DNA of 20,015 nt from AC-50 sp035640455 (GTDB taxonomy: Bacteria; Actinomycetota; Thermoleophilia; Gaiellales; Gaiellaceae), in assembly GCA_035640455.1 (NCBI GenBank), contig DASQWB010000076.1:1-20015 (forward strand). Reading direction: 5' to 3'. The notes beneath the pieces are model-generated. The model saw only the letters and a program-made list of their open reading frames with translations. It had not been told where the DNA came from and did not search any database. A program made the position numbers and the translations under genes. Shown in pieces: positions 1-5,551 of the stretch (positions are counted from its first letter, which is position 1; every line of letters begins with the position of its first letter).

Positions 1-1
1 G

Positions 2-259
2 CACTTCGCGGACATCGAGAAGCTGCTCGAGGTGCTGCAGCGGCTGGTCGACGCGGGGAACACGGTGCTGGTGATCGAGCACAACCTGGACGTGATCAAG
101 CAGGCCGACTGGCTGATCGACCTCGGCCCCGAAGGCGGCGAGGCGGGAGGCGAGCTGATCGCCGCCGGCACCCCGGAACAGGTCGCCGAGGTCGAAGCCA
201 GCTTCACCGGCCAGTACCTGCGGCAGGTCCTTCCGGCCGCCGCGCTCGCAGCCGCGTAG
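2..259 (+). CDS. uvrA: UvrA excinuclease subunit A, C-terminal fragment
   Basis: This is the last 85 residues of UvrA, the damage-recognition ATPase of nucleotide excision repair; the start lies outside the window. What is visible is the end of the second ABC ATPase domain. HFADIEKLLEVLQRLVDAGN is followed by the H-loop region VIEHNLDVIKQADWLIDLGP and the glycine-rich GPEGGEAGG stretch that precedes the usual ELIAAGTP tail. These blocks are almost invariant in UvrA, and the frame stays open from base 2. A possible weak hairpin (arms 250-256 and 263-269) overlaps the stop codon and could be part of a terminator, but it has no T-run. The next gene has its own promoter, so uvrA probably ends its transcription unit here. 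Confidence 0.95.
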   Translation, partial: HFADIEKLLEVLQRLVDAGNTVLVIEHNLDVIKQADWLIDLGPEGGEAGGELIAAGTPEQVAEVEASFTGQYLRQVLPAAALAAA

Positions 260-296
260 CGGCGCGGCTCGCCGTTGACGAGCGCATGACATAGCC

Positions 297-337
297 TTGA
301 CCTAAGAGCACGCCTCGTCTAGCCTCGGATGTGCTCT
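297..337 (+). promoter_or_regulatory. Promoter with inverted repeat for the exported protein at 413
   Basis: TTGACC (297-302) and TAGCCT (320-325) are separated by 17 bases and fit an actinobacterial sigma-70 promoter (-10 of the TANNNT type). A 7-bp inverted repeat, AGAGCAC (305-311) and GTGCTCT (331-337), covers the spacer and the expected start near 332. It could be an operator; the regulator is unknown. Confidence 0.45.
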
Positions 338-412
338 AACGATCTGCCGGACTGGCCGTGGGGGTCAGTCTGCGGCGACCTCACCAGCTATTCCGGTAGG
401 AGGAGGTCGCCC

Positions 413-817
413 ATGTCTCATCCCCGCTCGATTCTCAAGCGAAGGGGCGTGTTCGCCGCCCTCTTCGCCGCGCTGGCGGTCGTGCTCGCGCCGAGTGCAC
501 TCTCGGCTTCGGCCTCGCCGAGCGCCGCCTCACCGCCGGTCATCTGTCTGCGGGTGCCGTCGTCAGGGCTGCTCCCGCCGGGACAGACTGCGTCGACCCC
601 GCTCGAGCCGTCGAACGAGTGGCAGTGGTCGGCGAGCTCGGCCAGGCAACCGTTCCGGTGGGCGGTGATCAACCGCAACGGCGTCATCGTCGCCTCCGGC
701 TACTCGCCGGGACCGGGCGGCTCGGTCTTCGTGCCGTTCAACTACAACCGGTGGCAGGTGACGAACCTCGGCAACGTCGGGCAGTACTGGAGGGCCTGCT
801 ACAGCTCCGGTCCGTAG
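413..817 (+). CDS. Small exported protein, unknown function
   Basis: The 134-residue protein has an N-terminal signal peptide: a basic start (KRR at 9-11), a hydrophobic core about 13-28 (VFAALFAALAVVLAPS), then an Ala/Ser-rich region with likely signal-peptidase sites around residues 32-40. I chose the ATG at 413 because a strong AGGAGGAGG lies at 398-406; the frame is open further upstream from 329 but there the signal peptide would be internal. The mature part is about 95 residues with two cysteines (C45 and C129) that could form one disulfide, and is rich in Trp, Tyr, Asn and Gly, suggesting a small beta-rich secreted domain. I do not recognise a family. The gene is monocistronic: it has its own promoter and is closed by the hairpin at 831-865. 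Confidence 0.75.
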   Translation: MSHPRSILKRRGVFAALFAALAVVLAPSALSASASPSAASPPVICLRVPSSGLLPPGQTASTPLEPSNEWQWSASSARQPFRWAVINRNGVIVASGYSPGPGGSVFVPFNYNRWQVTNLGNVGQYWRACYSSGP

Positions 818-830
818 CGAGCCGGAGCAG

Positions 831-865
831 CGGGAGGGAACCTCGCCGGCCGAGGTTCCCTCCCG
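831..865 (+). terminator. Perfect 15-bp hairpin, probable terminator
   Basis: Arms 831-845 and 851-865 are exact reverse complements around a 5-base loop (CCGGC, 846-850). The hairpin begins 13 bases after the stop codon of the exported protein. No T-run follows, which is common in GC-rich actinobacterial terminators. It runs up to a potential upstream GTG (865) of the next gene, which argues for the later GTG at 907 as start of that gene. Confidence 0.7.
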
Positions 866-906
866 TGCCGAGGAATGCGTTTCCACCGCTGCGCGTTCGG
901 AGGCCT

Positions 907-1221
907 GTGGCGCGCACGCGAGTCGTCCGGGTCTTCGTCCGCTTTCGCGCGGGGCCCACGTGGACGAGCGGCGCGCCCGAGGAGCAGCCCGGCTGGGACG
1001 AGCACGCGGTGTTCGTCGACGAGCTCGTCGCGGACGGGACGTTCGTCATGGGCGGGCCCCTCGCCGACTACTCGGGCTCGCTGAACCTGCTCGAGAACGT
1101 CGGCGAAGAGGCGGCACGCGCGCTTCTCGCTCGAGATCCGTTCGTCCTGAACGGCGTCTTCGTGCTCGAGGACGTGCGGGCCTGGAACGTCTACGTCGAC
1201 GAGCTGACGCCGAGCGCGTAG
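907..1221 (+). CDS. YCII-like domain protein
   Basis: The 104-residue product has the ferredoxin-like YCII/DGPF pattern: beta strand VVRVFVRFRAGPTW, then GWDEHAVFVDELVADGTFVM with the conserved His33, a GGPL turn at 49-52, and the RDPF motif with Asp77 near the second half, ending in a last strand (WNVYVDEL). The family is of mostly unknown function; some members are thought to act as small enzymes using this His-Asp pair. I prefer the GTG at 907, with CGGAGG just 3 bases upstream, which is short for a ribosome site; GTG 865 is the alternative but overlaps the terminator hairpin. DGPF/YCII genes often sit next to ECF42 sigma factors, and ECF42 remnants occur about 4 kb downstream in this window, so the two may be parts of a broken-up locus (inference). 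Confidence 0.75.
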   Translation: MARTRVVRVFVRFRAGPTWTSGAPEEQPGWDEHAVFVDELVADGTFVMGGPLADYSGSLNLLENVGEEAARALLARDPFVLNGVFVLEDVRAWNVYVDELTPSA

Positions 1222-1270
1222 CGGAAGCCCAACCTAGGCCGGCAGCGGGCCGAGAAGCTCGATCTTGTAC

Positions 1271-1342
1271 GTGCCCGCGGCCGCCATTCCCGACGGCCAT
1301 CTGTGGGAGATCGTCTGGAACCCCCGGCGAGCCGACGGGTAG
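1271..1342 (+). pseudogene. Remnant of a VOC (glyoxalase/bleomycin-resistance fold) gene, C-terminal end
   Basis: In the plus frame beginning at 1271, the reading IPDGHLWEIVWNPRRADG ends at a TAG (1340-1342). DGHLWEIVWNP matches the very characteristic last strand and tail of VOC-superfamily proteins, where the usual form is DPDGHLWE(V/I)AWNP. Only about 20 residues survive; the sequence just before shows no VOC fold in any frame, so this looks like a truncated leftover rather than a gene. The piece fills most of the 131-base gap between the YCII-like gene and the MarR gene. Confidence 0.55.
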
Positions 1343-1352
1343 CGAGCCGGCG

Positions 1353-1856
1353 TTAGCCGCTCGGCACGCTGGCCGCGCAGCGCGGCAGGTGCTGCTGTGC
1401 GAGTCGCAGCAGGAGCGCGTGGAGCTGGGCGCGCTCCTCCTCGTCGAGGGAGGCGAGGAACTCGCTCTCGAGCTCCCGGGCGAGCTCGCGCAGCTTGGCG
1501 AGCGCCCGCTTGCCCTCCGGCGTGAGCCGGACGGTGTGCCGGCGGCGGTCGGCCGGGTCGCGGCGGCGCTCGACGAGGGCCTTCTCCTCGAGCTCGTCGA
1601 GCAGGCCGACGAGCTGACCCCGGTCGTACCCGAGCGCGTCTGCGATGGCGCCCTGGGTCTCGCGCGAGCCCTCGTCCAGGACCGCGAGGACAGCGTGGTG
1701 GTAGGGGTGGAGGCCGGCGCGCTCGTAGGCGGCCATCGACTTGTCCTTGGCCGCGAACCCGAGTCGCTTCAGCAGGAACGGCACCGACGCGACGAGCTCC
1801 TCCGGTAGCCGGGGGAGCGTCGGCAAGCCAGGTCTCTCCACGTTCGTAACGGTCAT
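1353..1856 (-). CDS. MarR-family transcriptional regulator
   Basis: The 167-residue protein is a winged-helix DNA-binding regulator. Helices at about 20-60 form the dimer region; the helix-turn-helix lies at about 65-95 (ETQGAIADALGYDRGQLVGL) and the wing is DPADRRRHTVRLTPEG at 100-115, which is diagnostic of MarR. A C-terminal helix pair closes the dimer. The gene is divergent from a DHA2-type exporter operon at 1932, with 75 bases between the starts. By family behaviour it most likely represses that operon and itself until a toxic ligand binds. There is no Shine-Dalgarno before the ATG at 1856; instead TACACT (1869-1864, minus strand) ends 7 bases before it, suggesting a leaderless mRNA. 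Confidence 0.9.
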   Translation of the reverse strand: MTVTNVERPGLPTLPRLPEELVASVPFLLKRLGFAAKDKSMAAYERAGLHPYHHAVLAVLDEGSRETQGAIADALGYDRGQLVGLLDELEEKALVERRRDPADRRRHTVRLTPEGKRALAKLRELARELESEFLASLDEEERAQLHALLLRLAQQHLPRCAASVPSG

Positions 1857-1931
1857 GCGAAATAGTGTAGCGCACTCAAGCGTTTGCCTGATATAACGTT
1901 GATATCACCAACGATTAGGAGGCTTAATAAC
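1857..1931. promoter_or_regulatory. Divergent control region marR-like / exporter, with operator-like repeats
   Basis: Towards the exporter there is an extended -10, TGATATAAC (1889-1897), and a strong AGGAGG (1917-1922) 9 bases before the GTG at 1932. Towards the MarR gene, TACACT (1869-1864) ends 7 bases before its ATG. Between them is an AT-rich patch unlike the surroundings: an 11-base-spaced direct repeat TGATAT (1889-1894 and 1900-1905) and an inverted repeat CGTTG (1897-1901) / CAACG (1909-1913) around ATATCAC. These cover the exporter's -10 and start site, as expected of a MarR operator. Confidence 0.55.
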
Positions 1932-3407
1932 GTGAGCATCGCAACGAGACAGGACCGGCGTTGGAGCGCACTCGCTCTGATCGTCACGGCGCAGTTCATG
2001 GTCATCCTCGACGTCGCGATCGTGAACGTCGCCCTGCCGTCGATCAAGGCCGATCTTCATTTCTCGCAGACGAACCTGCAGTGGGTGATCTCGGCCTACG
2101 CGATCCTGTTCGGCGGCGCGTTGCTGCTCGGCGGCCGCCTCGCCGACCTGCTCGGACGGCGACGGCTGTTCGTGACGGGCCTCGCGCTGTTCGCTGCGAG
2201 CTCGCTTCTGTGCGGCCTCGCCTGGTCGGAAGGCTCGCTGATCGCCTTGCGCGCCGTGCAGGGCCTCGGCGGCGCGCTGCTGGCTCCGGCCGCGCTCTCG
2301 CTCCTGATGACGACGTTCGCGGAGGGCCGCGAGCGCAACCTCGCGCTCGGGATCTACGGCGCAGCCTCCGGTAGCGGCGCCGCGGTCGGCGTCCTGCTCG
2401 GCGGCGTGCTCACCTCGTACCTGAGCTGGTCATGGATCTTCTTCATCAACTTCCCGGTCGGCGTCGCCGCGATCGCGCTCACGCCGTGGCTGCTGCGGGA
2501 CAGCCGCGCCGACGTGCCGCACCGCCACTTCGACTTCGCGGGCGCCGCCTCCGTCACGGCGGGCCTGATGCTGCTCGTCTACGCGCTGACGCGCGCGACG
2601 AGCGACGGCTGGGGCTCGGGCACGACGCTGGCGCTGCTCTCCGGCTCCGCTGCTCTCGTGCTCGCCTTCGTCGCGATCGAGCTCCGCTCCCGCTCGCCGC
2701 TCCTGCCGCTCCGCATCTTCCGGCTGCGGACGCTCTCGGCCGCGAACGCGACGATGGCCATCGTCGGCGCCGTCGCATTCTCCGAGTTCTTCCTGCTGAC
2801 GCTGTACCTGCAGGACGTCCTCCACTACTCCGCGGTCCGCAGCGGGCTCGCCTTCGCCGGCTTCGCGTTGACGGTGGTGGTCGTCTCGAACGTCGCCCAG
2901 GCCGTCGTCGGCCGAGTCGGCGTCCGTGCCTCGCTCACCGCCGGGCTCCTCGCCTCCGCCGTCTCGGTCGCGCTGCTGACCCGGCTGCCCGTCGACGGGC
3001 ACTACTTCTGGGACCTCTTCCCGGCGTTCGTCCTCGGCGGCGCCGGCATGGGGTTCTCGTTCGTCCCGGTGACGATCGCAAGCCTCACAGGCGTCGAGCG
3101 CACCGACGCGGGAGTCGCCTCGGGCTTGATCAACACGAGCCGGCAGATCGGCGGCGCGATTGGCGTCGCCGCGACGAGCGCGATCGCCGCGACCTCGACG
3201 AGCAACTACCTCCACTCCCACTCGGCGCTTGCGGCCTCGAACGGCGTGGCACTCGACCACGGGTTCCAGACCGCGCTCTACGTGCTCACCGGTCTGCTGG
3301 TCGTCGGGGCACTCATCGCCTCCGCGCTCGTCAGGTCGGCGCCGGCGCCACGCGCACGCGTCGAGCGAGTCGACGGCGAGGCGGTTGCCCTCGAGGAGGC
3401 GGCCTGA
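1932..3407 (+). CDS. DHA2-type MFS drug exporter
   Basis: This 491-residue membrane protein belongs to the proton-driven 14-helix DHA2 (EmrB/QacA-like) exporters. Visible signatures are motif D1 in the first helix (LDVAIVNVALPSI), motif A in the loop after helix 2 (GGRLADLLGRRR) and motif C in helix 5 (GAASGSGAAVGVLLGG). The C-terminal tail is acidic and soluble. Length is normal for the family. I chose the GTG at 1932 because AGGAGG at 1917-1922 fixes it. The gene is the first of a coupled operon: its TGA overlaps the ATG of the 56-residue gene by one base. The divergent MarR regulator and the operator-like repeats between them suggest induction by an antimicrobial or aromatic compound. The substrate cannot be told from sequence. 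Confidence 0.92.
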   Translation: MSIATRQDRRWSALALIVTAQFMVILDVAIVNVALPSIKADLHFSQTNLQWVISAYAILFGGALLLGGRLADLLGRRRLFVTGLALFAASSLLCGLAWSEGSLIALRAVQGLGGALLAPAALSLLMTTFAEGRERNLALGIYGAASGSGAAVGVLLGGVLTSYLSWSWIFFINFPVGVAAIALTPWLLRDSRADVPHRHFDFAGAASVTAGLMLLVYALTRATSDGWGSGTTLALLSGSAALVLAFVAIELRSRSPLLPLRIFRLRTLSAANATMAIVGAVAFSEFFLLTLYLQDVLHYSAVRSGLAFAGFALTVVVVSNVAQAVVGRVGVRASLTAGLLASAVSVALLTRLPVDGHYFWDLFPAFVLGGAGMGFSFVPVTIASLTGVERTDAGVASGLINTSRQIGGAIGVAATSAIAATSTSNYLHSHSALAASNGVALDHGFQTALYVLTGLLVVGALIASALVRSAPAPRARVERVDGEAVALEEAA

Positions 3408-3577
3408 TGGCCGGCTTCCGTGAGCTCGACGACCTCGTGCTGCACCTGAAGGGACTCGTTCTCGTGCGCAAGGTCCGGGAACGGAACGGCGCCGACGAGG
3501 ACGAGCTCGAGATGTACGGTGCGGAGATCGAGCGGGCGCGCGAACGGCTCGCAGACTTCGTTCAAACTGCCGCGTAG
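3407..3577 (+). CDS. 56-residue charged helical protein of the exporter operon
   Basis: The start ATG (3407-3409) shares one base with the stop codon of the exporter, and the stop (3575-3577) shares one base with the GTG of the cupin gene, so the three genes are translationally coupled. The predicted product is soluble and almost wholly alpha-helical: a leucine-rich N-terminal half (ELDDLVLHLKGLVLVRKVRE), a charged turn (RNGADEDE), and a second amphipathic helix (EIERARERLADFVQ). This looks like a helical hairpin that may dimerise. No family recognised. The overlap on both sides and the sensible amphipathic pattern argue that it is a real gene. Confidence 0.7.
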   Translation: MAGFRELDDLVLHLKGLVLVRKVRERNGADEDELEMYGAEIERARERLADFVQTAA

Positions 3578-3912
3578 TGGTCAAGATCAGCGACAAGACC
3601 GACTACAGGCGCTTCGCCCGACCGACCGCCGACGACGAGGGCACGTGGCTCGACCACGTGGAGGTCCACCTCGTGACGCATCCGGTCGGGCAGGTGAAGG
3701 AGATGCACGTCCACGACCCGCCGCAGGATCACGTGATCGTCATGCGCTCGGGTCGGATGCGCTGGACGGTCGAGGACGAGAGCTTCGAGGCAGGACCCGG
3801 CGACGTCGTCGTCACCCCGGCGGGCACGGCCCACGGCTACGAGGTCCTGGGCGACGAGGCGGCGCGTGTCGTATGTATCGATTCGCCGCCGCGCGCAAAG
3901 CCGGAGGCTTAA
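3577..3912 (+). CDS. Small single-domain cupin protein
   Basis: The 111-residue product is a single cupin beta-barrel. Motif 1 is seen as GQVKEMHVHDPPQDHVIVMRSG (split by position: H-V-H near residues 44-46, G near 58), and motif 2 as GDVVVTPAGTAH, giving three possible metal-ligand histidines. The glutamate normally found in motif 1 is replaced by the QDH sequence, so metal binding may be altered. The GTG at 3577 overlaps the previous stop by one base, and no other start fits the coupling. Small cupins of this kind bind small molecules or metals and range from isomerases to sensors; the exporter context hints at handling of the exported compound, which is inference. Confidence 0.85.
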   Translation: MVKISDKTDYRRFARPTADDEGTWLDHVEVHLVTHPVGQVKEMHVHDPPQDHVIVMRSGRMRWTVEDESFEAGPGDVVVTPAGTAHGYEVLGDEAARVVCIDSPPRAKPEA

Positions 3913-3960
3913 GGGCCGCGCGGTATAAGCTTCTCTGCAGGTAAAGCGAGAGGAGAAGAC

Positions 3961-4167
3961 GTGGCCCGCAAAACCGTCTTGGTCAGCGATTTCTCGCAGA
4001 AGGAAATTCCTGACGACAAGCAGTCCGTCCAAGTCGTCCTTCGCTACTCCGACGCGCGCCGCGGCCAGCACGTCGCCGACGCTCATGTCGACGACGACAT
4101 CGTGAAGCAGATCGCGAGCGTGGGGAAGCAGCAGGCCCGCCGAGGCAGGCGCCCGAAGACGCAGTAG
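3961..4167 (+). CDS. Small basic-tailed protein, possibly Lsr2-N-domain-like
   Basis: The 68-residue product starts at GTG 3961 behind GAGAGGAG (3949-3956); a possible -10, TATAAG, lies at 3924-3929. The N-terminal half reads as a beta hairpin (KTVLVSDFSQKEI ... SVQVVLRYSDAR) followed by an acidic HVDDDIVKQIAS helix and a strongly basic tail, QARRGRRPKTQ. The layout (two strands, a helix, then an RGR-type tail) is reminiscent of the oligomerisation domain and the RGR DNA-contact motif of Lsr2, the actinobacterial nucleoid protein, but it lacks the usual second domain and the sequence similarity is low. It could bind AT-rich DNA through the tail. An unrelated small protein is equally possible. 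Confidence 0.65.
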   Translation: MARKTVLVSDFSQKEIPDDKQSVQVVLRYSDARRGQHVADAHVDDDIVKQIASVGKQQARRGRRPKTQ

Positions 4168-4173
4168 GTCGGC

Positions 4174-4659
4174 TCAGCGAAGCGAGGATGCGACCTGCTC
4201 GAGGAGATCGAGCGCCTCCTGTAGGCCGTCCTCCATCCCCGACTCGATGTGCGCGTCGCGGTGCTCCTTGCTCGAGTGCTGCACGAGGAGCGTCATGAGC
4301 GTACGCGCGTCCTCGTCGGCGAGCATCAGGGTATCCAGCGCTTCCGCGTCCGGCATGGCCTCGTAGACCTCCGTCGAGACGAGCCGCTCGTTCGGGACGA
4401 TCTCGCGGTACTCGCCGTGGAAGGCGACCTTGAAGCCGCCGTCGGCCACCATCACGTACCGCCACCGGCCGCCGACCCGCAGGTCGATCTCGGCGACCGT
4501 CATCTCGCCGCGGTTCGCGTGCCACCAGCGCTTGACCAGCTCGGGAGTCGTCCAGGCCTTGTAGACCAGGTGCTTGGGCGCGTCGAACTCCCGCGTGATG
4601 AGGATCTGCTCGTCCGTCGGGAGCGTCACCGTCGCCGTCCTGCTACTCGTCACCGCCAC
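4174..4659 (-). CDS. AHSA1/SRPBCC-domain protein
   Basis: The 161-residue product is an Activator-of-Hsp90-ATPase-homologue type START-like protein. It shows ITREFDAPKHLVYKAWTTPE, then VKRWWHANRGEMTVAEIDLR, then VGGRWRYVM and a C-terminal long helix (GMEDGLQEALDLLEQVAS) that closes the hydrophobic ligand cavity. Length is typical. Its ATG (4659) lies inside the end of the ArsR gene (17-base overlap), so the two are translationally coupled. ArsR-AHSA1 pairs are very common in actinobacteria; the AHSA1 protein probably binds a small hydrophobic ligand. The ligand cannot be inferred. Confidence 0.9.
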   Translation of the reverse strand: MAVTSSRTATVTLPTDEQILITREFDAPKHLVYKAWTTPELVKRWWHANRGEMTVAEIDLRVGGRWRYVMVADGGFKVAFHGEYREIVPNERLVSTEVYEAMPDAEALDTLMLADEDARTLMTLLVQHSSKEHRDAHIESGMEDGLQEALDLLEQVASSLR

Positions 4660-4996
4660 TAGCTCCTTCCGCTTTCTTGAGTTCCTCTAACACGACGTCC
4701 AGCTGGTCGAAGCGCTCCGACCACGACTGCTCGTAGGTCTTCACCCAGTCGTGGATGGGCTTGAGCGCGTGCCCGTTCAGCCGGTACAGCCGCTGCCGTC
4801 CTTCGCCCCGCACGTCGACCGCGCCCACCTCGCGGAGGACCCGCAGGTGCTTCGACACCTGCGGCTGAGCCAGCCCGAGCGCGCGCACGAGGTCGTTCAC
4901 GGGCCGCTCCCCGCCGGCGAGGACGTCGAGAATCTGTCGCCGCCGGGGCTCGGCTACCGCGTTGAACGCATCGGCCGTCGTCGCTGCTCGTGGCAT
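4643..4996 (-). CDS. ArsR-family winged-helix repressor
   Basis: The 117-residue product has the compact ArsR fold: AVAEPRRRQILDVLAGGERP, then the recognition region VRALGLAQPQVSKHLRVLRE and the wing VDVRGEGRQRLYRLN. It lacks the paired cysteines of metal-sensing ArsR proteins; such metal-free members often pair with AHSA1 genes, as here. I place the start at the ATG 4996-4994, not the ATG at 5008-5006, because the latter lies inside the -10 box of the promoter. The -10 box ends 7 bases before the chosen ATG, so the mRNA is probably leaderless. Expected role: autorepression of this two-gene operon. Confidence 0.9.
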   Translation of the reverse strand: MPRAATTADAFNAVAEPRRRQILDVLAGGERPVNDLVRALGLAQPQVSKHLRVLREVGAVDVRGEGRQRLYRLNGHALKPIHDWVKTYEQSWSERFDQLDVVLEELKKAEGASGGDE

Positions 4997-5031
4997 GCAG
5001 GCGATCATATACCTATATAGGAATATGTCAA
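4997..5031 (-). promoter_or_regulatory. Promoter and palindromic operator of the arsR-like operon
   Basis: On the minus strand a perfect TTGACA (5031-5026) and TATGAT (5009-5004) are 16 bases apart. The spacer contains a perfect 10-bp palindrome CCTATATAGG (5012-5021) with partly symmetric AT flanks, a typical ArsR-type operator placed to block polymerase. Transcription should begin at about 4997-4998, at or next to the ATG. Confidence 0.8.
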
Positions 5032-5091
5032 GGTTACTTGGCCGCTCCGGCGGGTACCGCCGCGAGGGTCAGCAAAAGCTAGGGGGCAGGC

Positions 5092-5262
5092 ATGGCAGTC
5101 GACCGCAGGGGACGCGGAGGCATCGGAGGGATCAGCGTCGGCGGGATCCTCGTCATCGTCGGGATCGTCGTCGCGATCATCTGGAGCTTCTGGCTCGGAC
5201 TCATCATCGCCTTGATCGGGCTGATCGCCTTCGGCGGTTTCGCGAAGGGCAAGTGGTACTAG
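5092..5262 (+). CDS. 56-residue membrane protein
   Basis: ATG at 5092 follows AGGGGGCAGG, a plausible ribosome site. The product has a short basic, Gly-rich N-terminus (DRRGRGGIGGIS) followed by one long or two closely packed hydrophobic segments (GGILVIVGIVVAIIWSFW and LGLIIALIGLIAFGG) and a basic end, FAKGKWY. This gives a clear inner-membrane hairpin with a very short turn. Small proteins of this form are common in actinobacteria and have no assigned function. A small hairpin (arms 5048-5053 and 5057-5062) sits in the upstream region. The gene diverges from the ArsR operon. Confidence 0.7.
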   Translation: MAVDRRGRGGIGGISVGGILVIVGIVVAIIWSFWLGLIIALIGLIAFGGFAKGKWY

Positions 5263-5269
5263 GCGGGCG

Positions 5270-5336
5270 CTAGAGCTCGGCCCGCCGCCGCTCGAGGAAG
5301 CGCCGCTCGGGCTCCGAGTGGGACGAGCTCGAGCGC
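5270..5336. repeat. Direct repeat copy A flanking the hydrolase gene
   Basis: About 67 bases matching 6707-6772 with 8 substitutions and one single-base gap. Both copies encode, on the minus strand, the end of an ECF42-type sigma factor including its stop codon. The extra base in this copy breaks the frame. Confidence 0.8.
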
Positions 5337-5551
5337 GTGCTCGGAGGCGGCGCGGGCTTCGTCGAGTTCGAGGCGCTCGACGAGGGCGAGCGAGGCCTCG
5401 ACGTCGCCTGCCTCGGCGAGCGCGGCTCTTGGGTGCGCCATCGGCCACCATTCCGTCCCCGAAGCGCGCCTCGCGCCGCGCGTCGTTCAGCAGCATCAGC
5501 GCGAGCAGTCTGTGCACCTCGGGCTCGTCGAACATCAGCTCCGCGAGCGCA
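5270..5551 (-). pseudogene. Decayed ECF42-type sigma factor gene, C-terminal part
   Basis: Three minus-strand pieces in three different frames line up in order with the C-terminal TPR-like extension of ECF42 (DUF6596-containing) sigma factors. Piece 1 (about 5551-5450) reads ALAELMFDEPEVHRLLALML then LNDARREARFGDG; the family has MPDEPEVLGLLALMLLHDARR here. Piece 2 (about 5441-5325) reads AALAEAGDVEASLALVERLE. Piece 3 ends HSEPERRFLERRRAEL followed by TAG (5272-5270). Between pieces 1 and 2 some 60-70 residues of the family are missing, and the N-terminal sigma domains are absent altogether. The fragment starts exactly at the stop codon of the hydrolase gene. This fills the 289-base gap; I see no functional gene in it. 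Confidence 0.75.

Noticed and set aside
1234..1350. Minus-strand tail ending in TYKIELLGPLPA as a small gene
   Set aside because: No start with a ribosome site, and the plus strand of the same bases encodes the recognisable VOC C-terminus.
2430..3596. Long minus-strand frame opposite the first exporter
   Set aside because: Shadow of the exporter in high-GC sequence; no motif, extreme Arg/Glu/Asp content.
5259..5441. A 60-codon minus-strand frame as a small gene
   Set aside because: It is the middle piece of the frameshifted ECF42 remnant; its sequence matches that family only when joined to pieces in two other frames.
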